Assembly (NCBI GenBank): GCA_017506865.1
Contig: JAFCMP010000235.1
Span: 372,001-436,000 of the forward strand
DNA from: Tribonema minus
Taxonomy: Eukaryota > Sar > Xanthophyceae > Tribonematales > Tribonemataceae
Reading direction: 5' to 3'
Length of the DNA stretch: 64,000 nucleotides
Shown one piece after another: positions 11,201 through 23,018 of this stretch (position 1 is its first letter; each line of letters begins with the position of its first letter). Both the position numbers and the translations under genes were made by a program. Below the pieces are notes generated by a model. The model did not search any database, was not told where the DNA came from, and was given only the letters and a program-made list of their open reading frames with translations.

Positions 11201-14200
11201 CTGCTTTCCGATCGTTGCTGCTAACAACAACACCGTTCCATTACACTGCTGCTGATGTTGTTACCGCTGCGCAAATCCTACACTGCCGCTGATATTATTA
11301 CCGCTGCGCAAATCCTCCACAGCTGCTGTACACGGCGCCGGGGCTGGGCCAGTACATCTCCGGAGCCATCATGTTTGAGGAGACGCTGTTCCAGTCAGGA
11401 GCGGACGGGAAGGTGAGCGCTGAGCGCTGGCGCACAATGGATCTTCAATTTGAAGTATGAATGTGGGAGGTGCAGTTCATGTGTTTGTGGTACTTTTGAG
11501 GCATACGCTGGTGCACGATGGGTCTTCAAGTTGGCGTATGACTGCGTGAGGTGCGTTTCAGGTGTTGGTGTTATGTGTTGAGGTACACTCGGCGGGGGTA
11601 CGCTCAGCGCTGGTACACGGCCGACACATTCTCAAGTTGAAGTACGACTGTGTGAGTGACGTGCGCTTCAGGCGTTCTTGCTGGTATGTGTCGATGTATA
11701 CTTGCGAGCTTGCCACAGATGGCAAGTTTGGGTTAGGGGTAGGGTTAGGGTTAGGGTTAGCAGACTCACTGCTGAGCGCTCACAATTGATGGGTCTGCGT
11801 GAAGCGCGACTGCCGCGTACCGGGCGCAGTAGTCCTGTTCCAGAGTTTGCCCTGTGTCGAGATCTGACCAGCAGCGCGTTTACATCACTAGCACCCCCTG
11901 GTGTGAGACGACGCTGTAGCCCTGACCAAAGTATATGACTGTACTGGGATTCAAGCAAATGCAACGTGTCGCCTGCTACGTGAACAGACGTGCTCACGCT
12001 GTGAGCAGCAGGCGCGCACAACAAAACATGTGAACGTCAGCAGCGCTACTTGAGATGCATGAAAGACGCCTGCCTGCCTGTGCTTCAATGCATACCTACC
12101 TGCCCGATGGCTGCAAGAAGGCACGGGCTTCGCCGCTGCTGTCATACTCTGAGCTACCATCCAGCCGTAAAGGGCGCGACGCGCGCAGTGCGGGGGGATT
12201 GGAGTTCAGAACAGCGGCGTAATAGGAGTCTGGTTGGGGAAGGCGGTGATCATCGGCACCTGAGTGGCGGCTCCACTGTCTAAGCTGGTTGAGCCCCCTC
12301 TTGGGCAACTGGAAGTTGACAGGTTGCGGGGGGTGGCGCAGCCAGCGTGCGTGGCAAACGAAAGCTGTAAGATGACCGGACTTGGGCGTTGCGGCCGCTG
12401 CCGATGCCCGTGTGCCCCCCGCCAGGCATGTTGAGAATGTAAAGAAAATGGTGGTCGGTGACGCAGTGCGGCGAACTACCGCTGCAGCCTCTCTGCCGCA
12501 ACTTCGAGTGTACCGCCGTACACAACACTTGAAGTATGGCTTATGAATGAATTTCTTACAAAACAGGCTTTAAAATCGCGTCGAGTGTGCGGCCTCAGAC
12601 ACGTGCTGGACTGCAGTGGCAGGCTGCGCACCTTGAATGAAGTGCAGCTCTGACAACATTCCTGCCTGTTGCGCGCGCGCTGTGTCGCTGTGTCGCGCAG
12701 CCCTTTGTGCAGACGCTCAACGAGGCCAACATTATCCCCGGCATCAAGGTGGACACCGGCCTGCAACCACTCCCGTTCAGGTACAGGCCGCCTCAGCTCG
12801 CTTCTGTCGCTCTCCGGTGATGATGTGAGCGAGTTTCTCTGCCGAGCTGTGGCGACTTGCTCGCCACTGGCGAGTAAAGGTCTGGCACTGTCGAACTGCC
12901 TGTTGCGCCACTGATTGCTACAGTTGAGTCAGTTACGGCAGTTGCGGGCGCATCAGCTTTGCCCTGCTCGCACATGTGTCGACTGGCATGGATGCACACG
13001 CGTAGCGTGTCGCCACACTCCGCCCTACACGACACGCATGCAGCTGCGCAAGCGACCGACACCCTGCAATGCGGCCCTCGGAGCATTGTGTGCATGATCT
13101 GTCAATCATCGTGCGTGCACCGCAGCATCGCCACGCTCCGCCCTACACGACACGCACGCAGCTGCGGAAGCCATCGACGTCCGGCGATGCTGCCCTCCTC
13201 GTGCTGAGACGTGCTGCTGACCCTGTGCCCGCTGCCCCGCCGCGCGCGTTCCGCAGCGACGGCGAGACCGCCACGCAGGGCCTGGATGGCATGGCCGACC
13301 GCATGAAGAAGTGAGTGAATCAATTCATGCATGTGAATTCATGCGCGTGAATTGATGAAAGGCTGCGGTTGTGCCCTCGCGCGAGGGGGCAGTTTGCGTG
13401 TGGTTAAAAAAAAACGTCAAGCCTCGTGTTGTGGATTGCGGGGCTTGCTGCGTGCTGGTAGCGGGAGAAGCGAGTGAACGTGGCGCGTGCGTGAATTCAC
13501 ACGCGTGAATTCAAGTCGTGAAAGGGTGCGCCCGTGCTGTGGCGCCATGGGCAGTCCGTATGTGATTCAGTGCCACATGCTGCATTACATATGTGTACAT
13601 ACATGGCTTTGTTGTCCATGTACGGCGCTCATTGCATGTTACCTGCATGCCTGCAGTAGTTCTTCCGCAAACAATGCTTGCAGCTTTGTGACAGGGTGCT
13701 GTGCGTGCGCAGGCTACGTTGGATCTGAACCGTGCTCATAGCAACTTGCCTGAGACGCGCCACAAATACGCACCTCCGCAGTACACAGCCAGCCGCTGGT
13801 GACCTTGGCGTTAGAGTCAGGGTGGCCCTACTCTTAACTTGGAGGCCTCTTCACGGCATCATCGCCGGTCATTTGCCGGCTGACATCATACTCTAGATAC
13901 AGACACGCTCGGTACTCACAGCCGATTCGCGCTGCGCTACATCCATGTGCCAGGTACTACGACCAGGGGGCGCGGTTCGCCAAGTGGCGCGCGGTCATCA
14001 AGGTACGTTGAGCATACTTCAAGTGTGAAGCAGTACGTGTAGACATTCAAAGCCGAAGTACGCCTGCATTTCTCCAGGAGTCGTTGTGTTCTGCGCTCGT
14101 CGCACAGCATCTGCGCGTGCGCGTGCAAGATAACCCCCCCCACGCATGAATGTTTGCGCAGCGTGTAGTATCTTGTCACCAAAGCTGTGCTTGCGTGAGG

Positions 14201-17200
14201 CGCATAGCATTGCTTGCGTATTCTGGTTGCGGTGGTTGTTGCGGCTGTGACGATCACGCTTGCAATCACGAGCGTATGTGTCTTTGCTGGTGCTGACCAC
14301 TGCTGTAGCTGGGACATGTGTACCACTTCCATTCATTCATTCATTCATTCATTCATTCGTTCATTCATGCGTGTCTTTGCGCGCCGCTGCAGGTGGACGA
14401 TGTCTACCCGACCGAGAAGGCCATCTGGGAGAACTGCCACGGCCTGGCGCGGTGAGTCACCAGCGACAAGTTCAAGTTTACATGAAAAACTTCAAGTTTA
14501 CATGACAACTTCAAGTGCACCATGAGTCACATCACAACAAATGGGGACTGCATGCGCTGTGAGATGCGGGCATGCACCTGTGAGGTGTGCAGCGCATCTT
14601 GACGCAAAGAGACCAAAGTGCACACCGCATTGCATGCGCTCTGCGACGCTAGCAAGGGGCAGCTACATGACTAAGCAGTTTTGTCGCTGCTGCGGTGATC
14701 TGATGCATATTGCAGGTACGCACAGATTGCGCAGGAGAACGGACTGGTACCCATCGTCGAGCCTGAGGTGAGACTTGTCACACATGAATCAAACTTCAAA
14801 GTTGTATTGAACTTCAATGTTGAAGTGATAATACCCATCGTCGAGCCCGAGGTGAGGCCAATGACGTGCTCCCTCATCCAGAACAAACTCGACGGACCCA
14901 CATTTCACTTTTTAAAACCCTCACGTCCCCACTCGACGGACCCACATTATACTTTTTAAACCCACACGTCCGACGTCCCAGTCGCACAACACGAGCAAGA
15001 GTGCCCCCCTTCACATGATCAGTCCGCTCGGTAACACGAGCCAAGAGTGGCCTCCTTCACATGATCAGTCCACTTGGTGGTAGGCATTTCTTTCGAGACG
15101 ACTGCAGTGAGCGATGAAGCTGCTCAGGCGAGTCGCCCCAACTGTAGCATGAACGCGATGTTGCAGGAGGCTCGGTAATTCACGATGGCGACGCATGCCA
15201 AGCCCTGAAAACTCATCCGCGCTCATGCATCTGAGCCTGTCGTGTCACTCTTGCTCTCGCGGACCCTCCTTTCAGTCTGGTGGCTCGCTCTTACGCTGAA
15301 GTGCTGAAAACAAGATACCAACCGGGTCCGGGAGGTAATGAAGACCTTGGAGGGCCAGCACCTAGAGGCCGCGATTAAGCGTCCATAGTGCTGATAGCGC
15401 TGACGCTTAATCGCGGCCTCTAGATGCTGCCCCTCCAAGTCTTCACCTCCCGGTCGCTTTGGTATCTTGTTTCAGCTCTTCAGCATAAGATCGAGCCACC
15501 AGACCGAAAGGAGGGGGTCTGTTGCAAGTGATGGAAAAAGTTGAAGTCGCAAATCGAAGTATTGAACTAGCGAATCAACTTTGCGGCCGCGTTCACCTTT
15601 GCTGGCAGTGAAACAAGCACCACACTTGACACGTGAGCGAAACGCCTGCAGTGCCTTTGTGGAATGCAGCTCTGAAGTACAGTCTTCGACAGCAGCAGTA
15701 GCCTGTGCAGGCGCCGTCGCTGGCCGCACAACGCTGGCTTGCACAAATGAACGCGAGCACGGTGACTGGCGATGAGCAACGACACGCATGCTCTAGCATG
15801 CGTCAGTCGCCTGCACATAGTGATCAGCGTGGCATGCTTATACTTTGTATACAGCTTGTGCGTGCTCTTTGAGCATGTCTCAACGCCTTTGTAGAGTACA
15901 CGCGTGCCTGCTGGCACCCCATTTTGACCCACTGTACTGCCTGCCGTTATTAGTGCTTTGTTGCTTGCCGCAGTTCTGTGATAACGCTTCTGTCGTCAGT
16001 GTCTTTGGCACTATTCATGACACTGCTGCCCGTGGTTGCCACTCAGCAACTCGCTGCAACTTGCTGCTGAAGAGCATGTGACCACACTTGATCACAAACT
16101 TGGCCCAATTGTGCCCTCAAAGCTGAGCATCATTGCTGACGCGCCCTCCGTGTTCAGTACTTCCGCGATGGCGCTTGTGTCACTGCCGGCCTGTGTTACC
16201 ACTCCGCAACTCGTTGGGACTTCGGGCGCCAAGTGGGGAACAGGCCTCGTCATGTGTACTTTTTGCGAAGAGGCCAGGGGGAGGAAGCAGCACGTGCACC
16301 CCTTCTTGACTGGTACCGTCCAGCAAGTGTAGGCACGTAGCTGCAGCAGAGTACTAGCTGGCAGGCTAGCATAGCTAAATAGCGCAGTACAGTCACGGCA
16401 CGGACGCGTATTCACCGGCGCACACGACGATGCATGAAAATAAATGAGAAGATCATAGAGCTCCACTTGAGCGACATGGTGCGGTTAGCCGCAAATGCCT
16501 TCCACTGATAATCGTGATCGCCACTGCTCGCCACTGCTGCGGTAATTGGCCACGAGTCAAGCATGCGTAGTCTGAGCATCGTCGATGGCATGCCTGCGCA
16601 GGTGACACTCGGCGACGGCGACTACTCCATCGAGCGCACCGCCTTCATCTCCGAGAAGGTCAACTCCCAGGTGCGTCACTTGAAGCTCGTATCATCAGTT
16701 GAAGTTCTTATCGCACGTCACACTGGTTGCATGCAGAAGTCTTTCCGTGCTCGAATGAGTTTCGTGCTCGAATGAAAAAGTGGAGGGGACAGGGCTTTGC
16801 AGAAGTGGCGTTGTGCTCGAACGCGCACAGTCCCTGGGCACCTGGATGGCAAGTGGTTTTGCACACAAACCATCATTTGTTCTGGTCTGCTGCCCTGCGC
16901 GTGTTGTTGGTGACGCACGCTGCTGTCACTCCCAAATAGCATCCTGCAGGCAGCTGGTGTGTTTTACTCGTGTACGCCCCTGTGCAATGTGCATTCCATG
17001 ACGGAAATCGACTGCCATTGTGCAATGTAGCCGGGCACCTTTCCGTTGAGCACACATCAAAACCACACAGCGCATGTTCGTTCCACGACATGCCATGCAC
17101 AGCTGCCCCGGACTTTTATGACATCCAACGCAGCGCCAGGACTTTGACTTGGCCTGCAGCAGTTGCAGCTGCAGGGCAGTCATGGCTCAGCATTGACCAT

Positions 17201-20200
17201 CAGAGCTGTGCTTGACTTGTATGACAGCAACACGCGTGTATGGACAGAGCCAGTCAGGGTTAGAGTTAAGGCTGGGGTCCGTCTCCCCAGTGTTCAAAGC
17301 TCACCGCACTGCGGTCCCTGGTGATCTGAATGCACAGGGCCTTTGCACGGGACTGCTATTCATGTCCAAAGCAGGGGCCCCGCAGACCAAGGCTGTATCG
17401 CGCCAGACCATTTTCTAGCTGCGGAGCAGCGGAACTACCACAAACATTGTGGATTTGTTGCTGTCAGTGCATCACATGCTGAATTAGCGCCTTTGCTGCT
17501 GTCGCGCAGGTCATGCGATGGTTGAACGAGTACAACGTCTGCCTGGACGCCATCCTCCTTAAGGTGAGCCAGCACTGAAGCTGCCAGTTCACAGTCGATG
17601 TGATGTTGATGTCCGGATGTGCAGACTCTCACACACTCTAACCTCAACACTTGAAGTCTGATGTTGAAGTACGGGAGAATGCGAGGGATACTGCGTGCCG
17701 CCGCACCTGCAGCCGTTTCAGTGCCAAGGCGCTGTCCGCGTCCGCGGCTGTAGTGCGGCGCACCTCATTGACCCGCTGCGTGGGGCGCAGCGAAGTGGAG
17801 CGTTGCTGCTTGCACTGGAGCGTGTGGGTACCGGCACACAGAGACGTATGCGCACCCGACGCACTGTGCTTCACGTATGAGCTGCAGCAGCAGTGGATGC
17901 GCACGGTCAGGTAAGCATCTCAATGCACTAGTGGTTGCCTGCTCTGGGCACCACAGCACCGGCATCCGATGCGCGCGAGTGCCAGATTATTGCCGTGATG
18001 CTGGAATCTGCTCGCTTGAAGACCTCCTGTGCTCTGTCTCACCACCGCAGCAACATGCTGCGAGAACGACAGGCTCAATGTCCGCGCACTGTCTTGGCGT
18101 CAGTGCAGCCAACGTGAGTTAGAACACAGCAACACGTGGTGCTGAATCGTGCTTCGCATCCTCCGGTTTGTTTGAACTTTTGCAGCCCAACATGATCCTG
18201 CCGGGTCTGGATGCGGAGATCCCGCCGCCGGACGTGGTGGCCAAGTACACCGTCATGGTGAGTCATCGATTCATGAGTCGATGAGTCTCCGAGTCTAGGT
18301 GCAACAGCTTGTGTGTACTAGGGCATCTACTTCTGCTGGCGCAATGCGTGCGCAGCGAGCTGCAGCGCGCTGGCACATGAGTGCGCGCGTTGCGGAGCGC
18401 TGCTGCCCTTCAGTTGAGCGCTGCTGCCACAGCTTGCCCACCCTTGCGATGATCGTCAGCGCCGTCATCAGCGGCTGCTGTTTGAATGAGGCGCGAAGTA
18501 CCGCATGCAGTAATGGCAAGCGTTGCTTATCAATGTAATCAGCAGTTGCTGCTGTTTGGGTGAGGCGAGAGGTGCTGCGTGCAGTGATGGCAAGCATTGC
18601 TTGAGTTGCGCTGTGATGCAACATAGAGAGCTGCTGCCCACTAGGCGGTTGCTCCACACCCCCTTCTGATATGGTGGACATGCTTCTGTGGCTCAGTTAT
18701 TTGTGCTGCCCCCCTGTGTGGCCATTCACATACCCAGGTCATGAAGCGCACGATCCCCCCTGCCGTCCCCGGCATCCACTTCCTGTCCGGCGGCATGTCT
18801 GCGGAGGAGTCCACGCTGAACCTGCAGGTATGTATGTGTACTATGTACTGTACTGCATGTGAACTGCAGTCCTGTTGTCCTTGTTGTTGTTGTGGCTGAA
18901 CTGGTACTGTACTGCAGTTACTCTCATGCACCTCATTGCAGCGCGCGTTGCTCTGTGATCGATTCTGCGCTACACTCTCCGTAGATGGATGCTTCTGTCC
19001 CCGGTCGGCAAGCAGGTTGCATGGAATCTGACCTGTGTTCGCAGGTGCTTCATTGCACCCTCTGTTTGCAAATGCTACAGAAGCCCTCTCGCGTGTGTGA
19101 TGATAACACGCAGTGCGCTAGTTGTTTGTTAGAAGTAGAAAAGTACATCTCTTTACGCACTTCCATCACAACTGGCTGCTGCTTCAACTCTGTTCTACTG
19201 TGCGACGGCGCTTTGGGAGGCACACTGTAAGTTGGTCTGTAGCTTCATCCGCGTGTAGGTCACAAAGTATTTACGCCGTCAAGCCCCTTGCACGCAGCTG
19301 CTGTCTGCTTTGTGTAAGTGGTGCTTATGCCTTTGCCTCGGTGCACATTAGTGTTATCACACAGCACTGATGGCAACAAACTTCTGGCAGTGGCCTGCTC
19401 TCTCCGCTTGTGCCTGCTTGTGTTAGAGGTGCTTACTCCTTTGCCTTGATGCACATTGGGTGTTTACAGGCACTGCAGGAGGCGTACCCCAACTCCCCTT
19501 GGAGCCTGACCTTCTCCTACGGGCGTGCTCTCCAGGTGCGGTGCAGTCGCTATCAAAAAATGTATCGTCGTGGCACCTTCCACTAAACAAAAGGAAGGGG
19601 TAGGCGCGAAGACATCGTAGGTACACCTTGATTGTCTTGCCTGTCATGTGTGTATTCAGTCTGACTACGCAAAAGGAAGGGGTAGGCACAAAGACATTGT
19701 TCACCTTTATTGTCTTGCCTACGATGTGTGCATTCAGTCTGCTGATGTCTCCGCAGGGGTAGATGTCGGCAAGAGGCAGGCAGACCATGAACGATAGGCA
19801 CAGCAATGCTCACCAAGTCCTGCTCTCGACCCATGCTGACTGTGCTCTGCCGACTGTGAATGTCACGCCTCTGTTGAAGTGACTGAGCAAGATTTGCCGC
19901 AGTCGCCGAGCCCCTGCTTTGCAGGCTAGCGATTATACAGCTAGTGTGATGCTGGCTGATGCTCACACATACACACACACACACACACTAATGCGCGCTG
20001 CTTACTCAGTTGAAGTCGATTTTGAAGTGCGCTAATCACAAAGACGTCCACTGTGGCTCAACGCAGAGCCCCACCCTGAAGACGTGGCAGGGGAAGCCCG
20101 AGAACAAGGCCGCCGCGCAAGAAATGCTCGTCAAGCTGGTGAGTGCGTTCAAGTGCACATTGGTCAAGTGCACATTGGGTTACTGCCGTGCATATGTCGA

Positions 20201-20809
20201 GTCTGTGCGCAGTGTTGTGAGTGCCCAGTGCGGCACCTGACAGGCGGCCACCTTTCTTGTCGTCTGCACTGCAATTGGCTATGCGCTGATCTACGAGTTG
20301 CCAGCAAGCACTGTTCAACCGCGCAGAGCCACGTGGCAGCGCTCATCTGCGTGCTTTTGCGCACACCTGTGCTCGTCTGAATGCATAGCACATACTTGTT
20401 CCTCATTCTCGCTCAGGGCGCGAAAAAGCCCAGATGATCGACATCAAAGCCTGTAGTCTACGTGTCATGTGGCATAGCATGTGCGTACGGGGTTTTTGAG
20501 GCGGACGAAGTCCTCCTGGAAGCCCATCTGTAGTTGGCTCAGTGACGGTTTGATGGTGTAGACAGCGCATGCGCTACATGAGTTGCATATTTTGCGTTTT
20601 CCATAGGGTTCGCGCCCCTCAAGCAGAAGCAGATAAAGTATGTACGGCGCAATGGAGCCACAGCAGGGTGACTCACCACCGCACCGCCCTCTTCCTTGCA
20701 GGCCAAGGCCAACAGCGAGGCTCAGCAGGGCAAGTACAAGGGCCCCCACCCCTTCCCCGGCGACGGCCGCATCCTCCAGGCCCTGCGCCTCGGCGGCGCG
20801 GGCAAGTAA
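8239..20809 (+). CDS. FBA: Class I fructose-bisphosphate aldolase, plastid-targeted, 17 exons
   Basis: It cleaves or forms fructose-1,6-bisphosphate from DHAP and glyceraldehyde-3-phosphate, in the Calvin cycle or plastid glycolysis. Exons: 8239-8325, 8760-8840, 10157-10252, 10691-10726, 11323-11412, 12701-12780, 13257-13310, 13954-14002, 14393-14451, 14716-14767, 16602-16670, 17510-17563, 18186-18257, 18738-18827, 19470-19535, 20067-20138, 20702-20809. All phases agree and give 404 aa. Class I landmarks are present: GILASDES (Asp73), FAKWRAVIK (Lys185), PIVEPE (Glu226) and the Schiff-base Lys269 in AILLKPNM, whose codon is the last before an intron. Residues 1-17 form a signal peptide ending VNA, followed by FVPSSS; the Phe at +1 marks targeting to a secondary red-type plastid. 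The first Met was chosen for this presequence. Introns carry many exon-edge duplicates. The C-terminus ends GAGK without the classical terminal Tyr. Confidence 0.96.
9174..9285 (+). repeat. Dispersed ~115-bp repeat, copy 1
   Basis: Contains AATCAAAAGATCGTAGAGCT, GGTTAGCCGCAAGTGCCTTC, CACCAATAACCGTGGTCGCC and ends TGGCCACGAGT. Near-identical to the reverse complement of 26933-27046; more diverged copy at 16433-16560. Confidence 0.85.
9893..10200 (+). repeat. Three copies of the acceptor and start of aldolase exon 3
   Basis: GCGACAGGCCACCGCCAAGAAG-type sequence occurs at 9893-9931 (then decayed), at 9981-10033 (continuing through ATCTCGGGGCGCGGGCGCGG), and at the true exon from 10150. Spacings are about 95 and 160 bp. 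Only the last copy continues into ASDES and the true donor. Confidence 0.9.
11243..11327 (+). repeat. Tandem copy of the acceptor region of aldolase exon 5
   Basis: TT(G/A)TTACCGCTGCGCAAATCC appears twice 41-43 bp apart. The second copy leads into the used acceptor CCACAG at 11322. Confidence 0.75.
11425..11690 (+). repeat. Three diverged ~90-bp tandem units after aldolase exon 5
   Basis: Each unit has GCGCTGG.(C/A)CA followed by GATCTTCAA-like sequence, a GAAGTATGA(C) core and a G(T/A)G.AGGTGC(G/A)(T/G)TTCA end. They follow the donor at 11413. Confidence 0.65.
11730..11760 (+). repeat. Interstitial telomere-like tract in an aldolase intron
   Basis: About five TTAGGG-type units, one of them TTAGGGG. 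Shorter tracts lie at 9788-9803, 43471-43489, 44136-44170, 51491-51507 and 58293-58320. Confidence 0.9.
13010..13197 (+). repeat. Two-copy 119-bp tandem repeat before aldolase exon 7
   Basis: CGCCAC(A/G)CTCCGCCCTACACG followed by ACACGCA(T/C)GCAGCTGCG recurs at 13010-13078 and 13129-13197, within 60 bp of the exon 7 acceptor. Confidence 0.8.
14331..14369 (+). repeat. TTCA/ATTC microsatellite
   Basis: About nine ATTC units with one GTTC interruption, close upstream of the aldolase exon 9 acceptor. Confidence 0.95.
14749..14854 (+). repeat. Exon 10 donor edge of aldolase duplicated
   Basis: ACCCATCGTCGAGCC(T/C)GAG followed by GTGAG occurs at the real exon end (14749-14772) and again 84 bp later (14833-14856). 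The copy keeps the reading frame PIVEPE and an intact donor. Confidence 0.9.
14890..15076 (+). repeat. Two short tandem repeats in aldolase intron 10
   Basis: A ~48-bp unit beginning CGACGGACCCACATT is doubled at 14890-14970, and a ~45-bp unit with CTTCACATGATCAGTCC is doubled at 14991-15076. Confidence 0.8.
15262..15519. repeat. Long foldback (inverted repeat) in aldolase intron 10
   Basis: Two arms of about 115-120 bp, from 15262 (GACCCTCCTTTCAGTCTGG) to about 15383 and from about 15402 to 15519, are reverse complements with few mismatches. The inner arm CTAGAGGCCGCGATTAAGCG matches perfectly. The loop is about 18 bp. It resembles a foldback MITE or a long hairpin precursor. No protein is encoded. 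Confidence 0.92.
16433..16560 (+). repeat. Dispersed ~115-bp repeat, copy 2 (diverged)
   Basis: Shares GATCATAGAGCTC, GGTTAGCCGCAAATGCCTTC and TTGGCCACGAGTCAA with the copies at 9174 and 26933. Lies just before aldolase exon 11. Confidence 0.8.
18469..18606 (+). repeat. Two-copy ~75-bp tandem repeat in an aldolase intron
   Basis: GCTGCTGTTTG(A/G)(A/G)TGAGGCG followed by GCA(T/G)... CAGT(A/G)ATGGCAAGC(G/A)TTGCTT occurs twice. Confidence 0.75.
19308..19469 (+). repeat. Acceptor region of aldolase exon 15 duplicated
   Basis: A block with GGTGCTTA(T/C).CCTTTGCCT(C/T) and (G/A)TGCACATT(A/G) occurs at 19308-19358 and 19417-19469. Only the second ends in the used acceptor TTTACAG. Confidence 0.8.
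19587..19752 (+). repeat. Two-copy ~84-bp tandem repeat in aldolase intron 15
   Basis: CAAAAGGAAGGGGTAGGC, TTGTCTTGCCT and ATTCAGTCTG recur in the same order. A CA microsatellite follows at 19965-19989. Confidence 0.85.
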
Positions 20810-21896
20810 ACACTTCAACTTGAAGTACCGACCTTCCCTTCCATGTTTACACCTGTGCTTACTGACAACGGTTACCTCGACGGCAGTGATGGGCAGTGAC
20901 GTAACGACGGCCCAGGGCCGCTAGAGCGGCGACAGAGCGACTTCTGCATCGCGCTCGTCCCACCACACACATGACGCGGCGGCCAGGCTGCCTAAAAGCG
21001 AGCGGTGCGCGCCGGCTGCTGCGCTCGTTGGCTGTACTGCAGCAGTTGCGAACTGCCGCAGCAGTTGCAAACTGCTGCACTCCAAAATACAGCGCCCTGA
21101 ACATGGGATGTGCGTCTCTCCGCCCGCTCGCCTGCTGTTGTCTTGCCTTGTTGTGTTGAGGGGCACGGTGTCAGCTGCGTCTTGACGCGCATGTACATGT
21201 ACTCTGGCACATATGATTGCAGTGTGTCGACTAGTGTTGGAAGCTCGCCTCAAGCAGCTCCAGCGCAATGCTCAATTGTAGTGTGTGCAACTAATCATGA
21301 GCTTACAGCAGGAACTGAAAGTGCACGAGACCAGCACATCACAGCAAGCATGCAGTAGCCCAGCGTTTTGAACAACTATACGGCTCTCTCTGCTGCCGAA
21401 CAGTATCTGACATTCCATACTGTGACTAGATGATGCGCAAGAAAGAACCTCGCCAGCTAATGTGGGCAGCAGTTGCTCCGAATCATGTAGACGACCGTTG
21501 GCCACGTGCACTTTGGCAAAAAATAGCCAGTGAGCCTGCGCTCCAATTGTCTGAACGTGGCAACCTGCCATGGAATGCTCTGAATTGTGGTATTTGTATG
21601 TAAGCTCAGCGTACATGGTCATACAGACAGGCAGCAGAATGCTGACGCAATTTTGTTGACCAGTGGCCAGGAAGTTGTTCCATTTGTCTTTGATGAAGAT
21701 GATTTAAGCTGAGCGCTTAGCACAATGGTCCCTGTGATCCCACACGATTCAAGCGGCATTCCATGCCGCCGCGCATTGTCCCATCGTAGCCTGGGCGTCG
21801 CAGGCAAATCTGCCGTGTTGCGGGCTACCCTGCCATCAAATTCTCCTCGCCAGCAAGCGCTGCGTGTCGCTGCAGGCGCTGCACTGTCTTGATGCG
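20810..21896. other. Intergenic region between convergent genes
   Basis: 3' flank of the aldolase and of the coiled-coil gene. The aldolase stop is followed at once by ACTTCAACTTGAAGT. No gene or RNA recognised. Confidence 0.6.
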
Positions 21897-23018
21897 TCAA
21901 CGTGTGCTGTGCCGCAAGGGGTCTGACCTTCTGCACTTGTTGTTTTCAAGAAGCCCGGTATCAGCCTCGGTCTTTGCGCTTGCTCCCGACGGTGCTCTCG
22001 GGATCTCCGCTCTGTGCTCCTCCGCACCGTCTGCAGCGGCAGCAGCAGCGGCGGCTGCAGCTGCCGCCTCTGCCTCCGCATCCATGTCCTCTGCGATATC
22101 ACCACCAGCCTGCAGTTGAAGCTGCAGGTCCGCCGGAAGCAGCGGCATGAAACCGCCCTGAAGCCCGAAGCTCGCCAGGAGGTTCCTGAGCATATCAGCG
22201 GGGCTTTCGCCGCTCTCGAGGCGCCTCTGCCCGTCAGCGCGCGACGCGGCCACCTGCGCCGACAGCGCTGCAAGGCCGCGACTGACGCCCATCAGGGTGT
22301 GCTGCGTGAGGCTCGCGCCGATGTTGAAGGCGTCGCTGGCGGTCTGGCGCTTCTGCTCCTCTGCCAGCCTGGCGTTCTCTTCCGCCGCCGCGCGCGCGGC
22401 CTCCGCGTCAGCGATCCTCTCGAGCAGCTCCGTCATCCTCTCGCGCTCCACGGCCAGCGCCGCCTGCAGCGTGGCCATCTGGTTCTCCTTGGCTGCCGCG
22501 TCGCGCCTGTGCTGCTCGGCGGCAGACTCCGCCTCCTGCAGGAGCTCGCGCAGCTGCTCGAGCTCACGAGTCTGTGCCGCTGTGCGGAAGTGACCTGCCG
22601 CCAGCAGCTGCTGGATGCGCTGCCTGAGTTCCGTCGTCTGCTGCTGGTTCCGCTCCCTCTCGACCCTCAGTCTGTTCAGGGCTTCCTGCTCTTGCTGACG
22701 GCGAGTCTCGATCAGCCGTTGGTTTGCGAGGTTGGTGTATTCCTCCATTACCCCAGGCAGCCACGTCGCAATGCCGCCCTCGCTCCTGCTGAAGCCCACG
22801 TACCGGTTCCGCGATTGCTGGCGGGCGACCCAGGCTGCGACGCGCTGCGCCAGCTCTCTGTACATGTACGACGTGTAGGCGCGAGTGGTACGGTTAAGAC
22901 GCAGCGCGGCGATGGCGTCGAGCAGCACCTGCCGGTCGCCGTCGGTCCAGCGCGAGCCCGCCACGCCATAGGGGGTCGGCATCCCAGCTGCGTCCACGGT
23001 AAATCTGAACCGGGCCAT
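21897..23018 (-). CDS. Intronless coiled-coil protein, 373 aa, unknown function
   Basis: A single uninterrupted frame of 1,122 bp in a region where every other gene is split. Start is the ATG at 23018. Residues 1-100 are a compact domain with a conserved-looking SRWTDGDRQVLLDAI helix that recalls SANT/Myb-like starts; this resemblance is weak. Residues about 95-235 are rich in Glu, Gln, Arg and Leu heptads (e.g. ERERMTELLERIADAEAARA) and should form a long coiled coil. The C-terminal third is Ala-rich, with a run of 13 Ala, and ends in a basic stretch. No signal peptide or membrane span. Being intronless suggests a retrocopy, a mobile-element gene or a virus-derived gene, but no partner enzyme is seen. 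The opposite strand is also open for 336 codons; I favour the minus strand because its protein has ordered heptads. Confidence 0.6.
   Translation of the reverse strand: MARFRFTVDAAGMPTPYGVAGSRWTDGDRQVLLDAIAALRLNRTTRAYTSYMYRELAQRVAAWVARQQSRNRYVGFSRSEGGIATWLPGVMEEYTNLANQRLIETRRQQEQEALNRLRVERERNQQQTTELRQRIQQLLAAGHFRTAAQTRELEQLRELLQEAESAAEQHRRDAAAKENQMATLQAALAVERERMTELLERIADAEAARAAAEENARLAEEQKRQTASDAFNIGASLTQHTLMGVSRGLAALSAQVAASRADGQRRLESGESPADMLRNLLASFGLQGGFMPLLPADLQLQLQAGGDIAEDMDAEAEAAAAAAAAAAAADGAEEHRAEIPRAPSGASAKTEADTGLLENNKCRRSDPLRHSTR

Noticed and set aside
11730..11760. True chromosome end
   Set aside because: The TTAGGG tract is about 30 bp and lies inside the aldolase gene, so it is interstitial.
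14833..14856. Second aldolase exon end PIVEPE with intact donor
   Set aside because: No acceptor of its own and it would duplicate catalytic residues; treated as an exon-edge copy.
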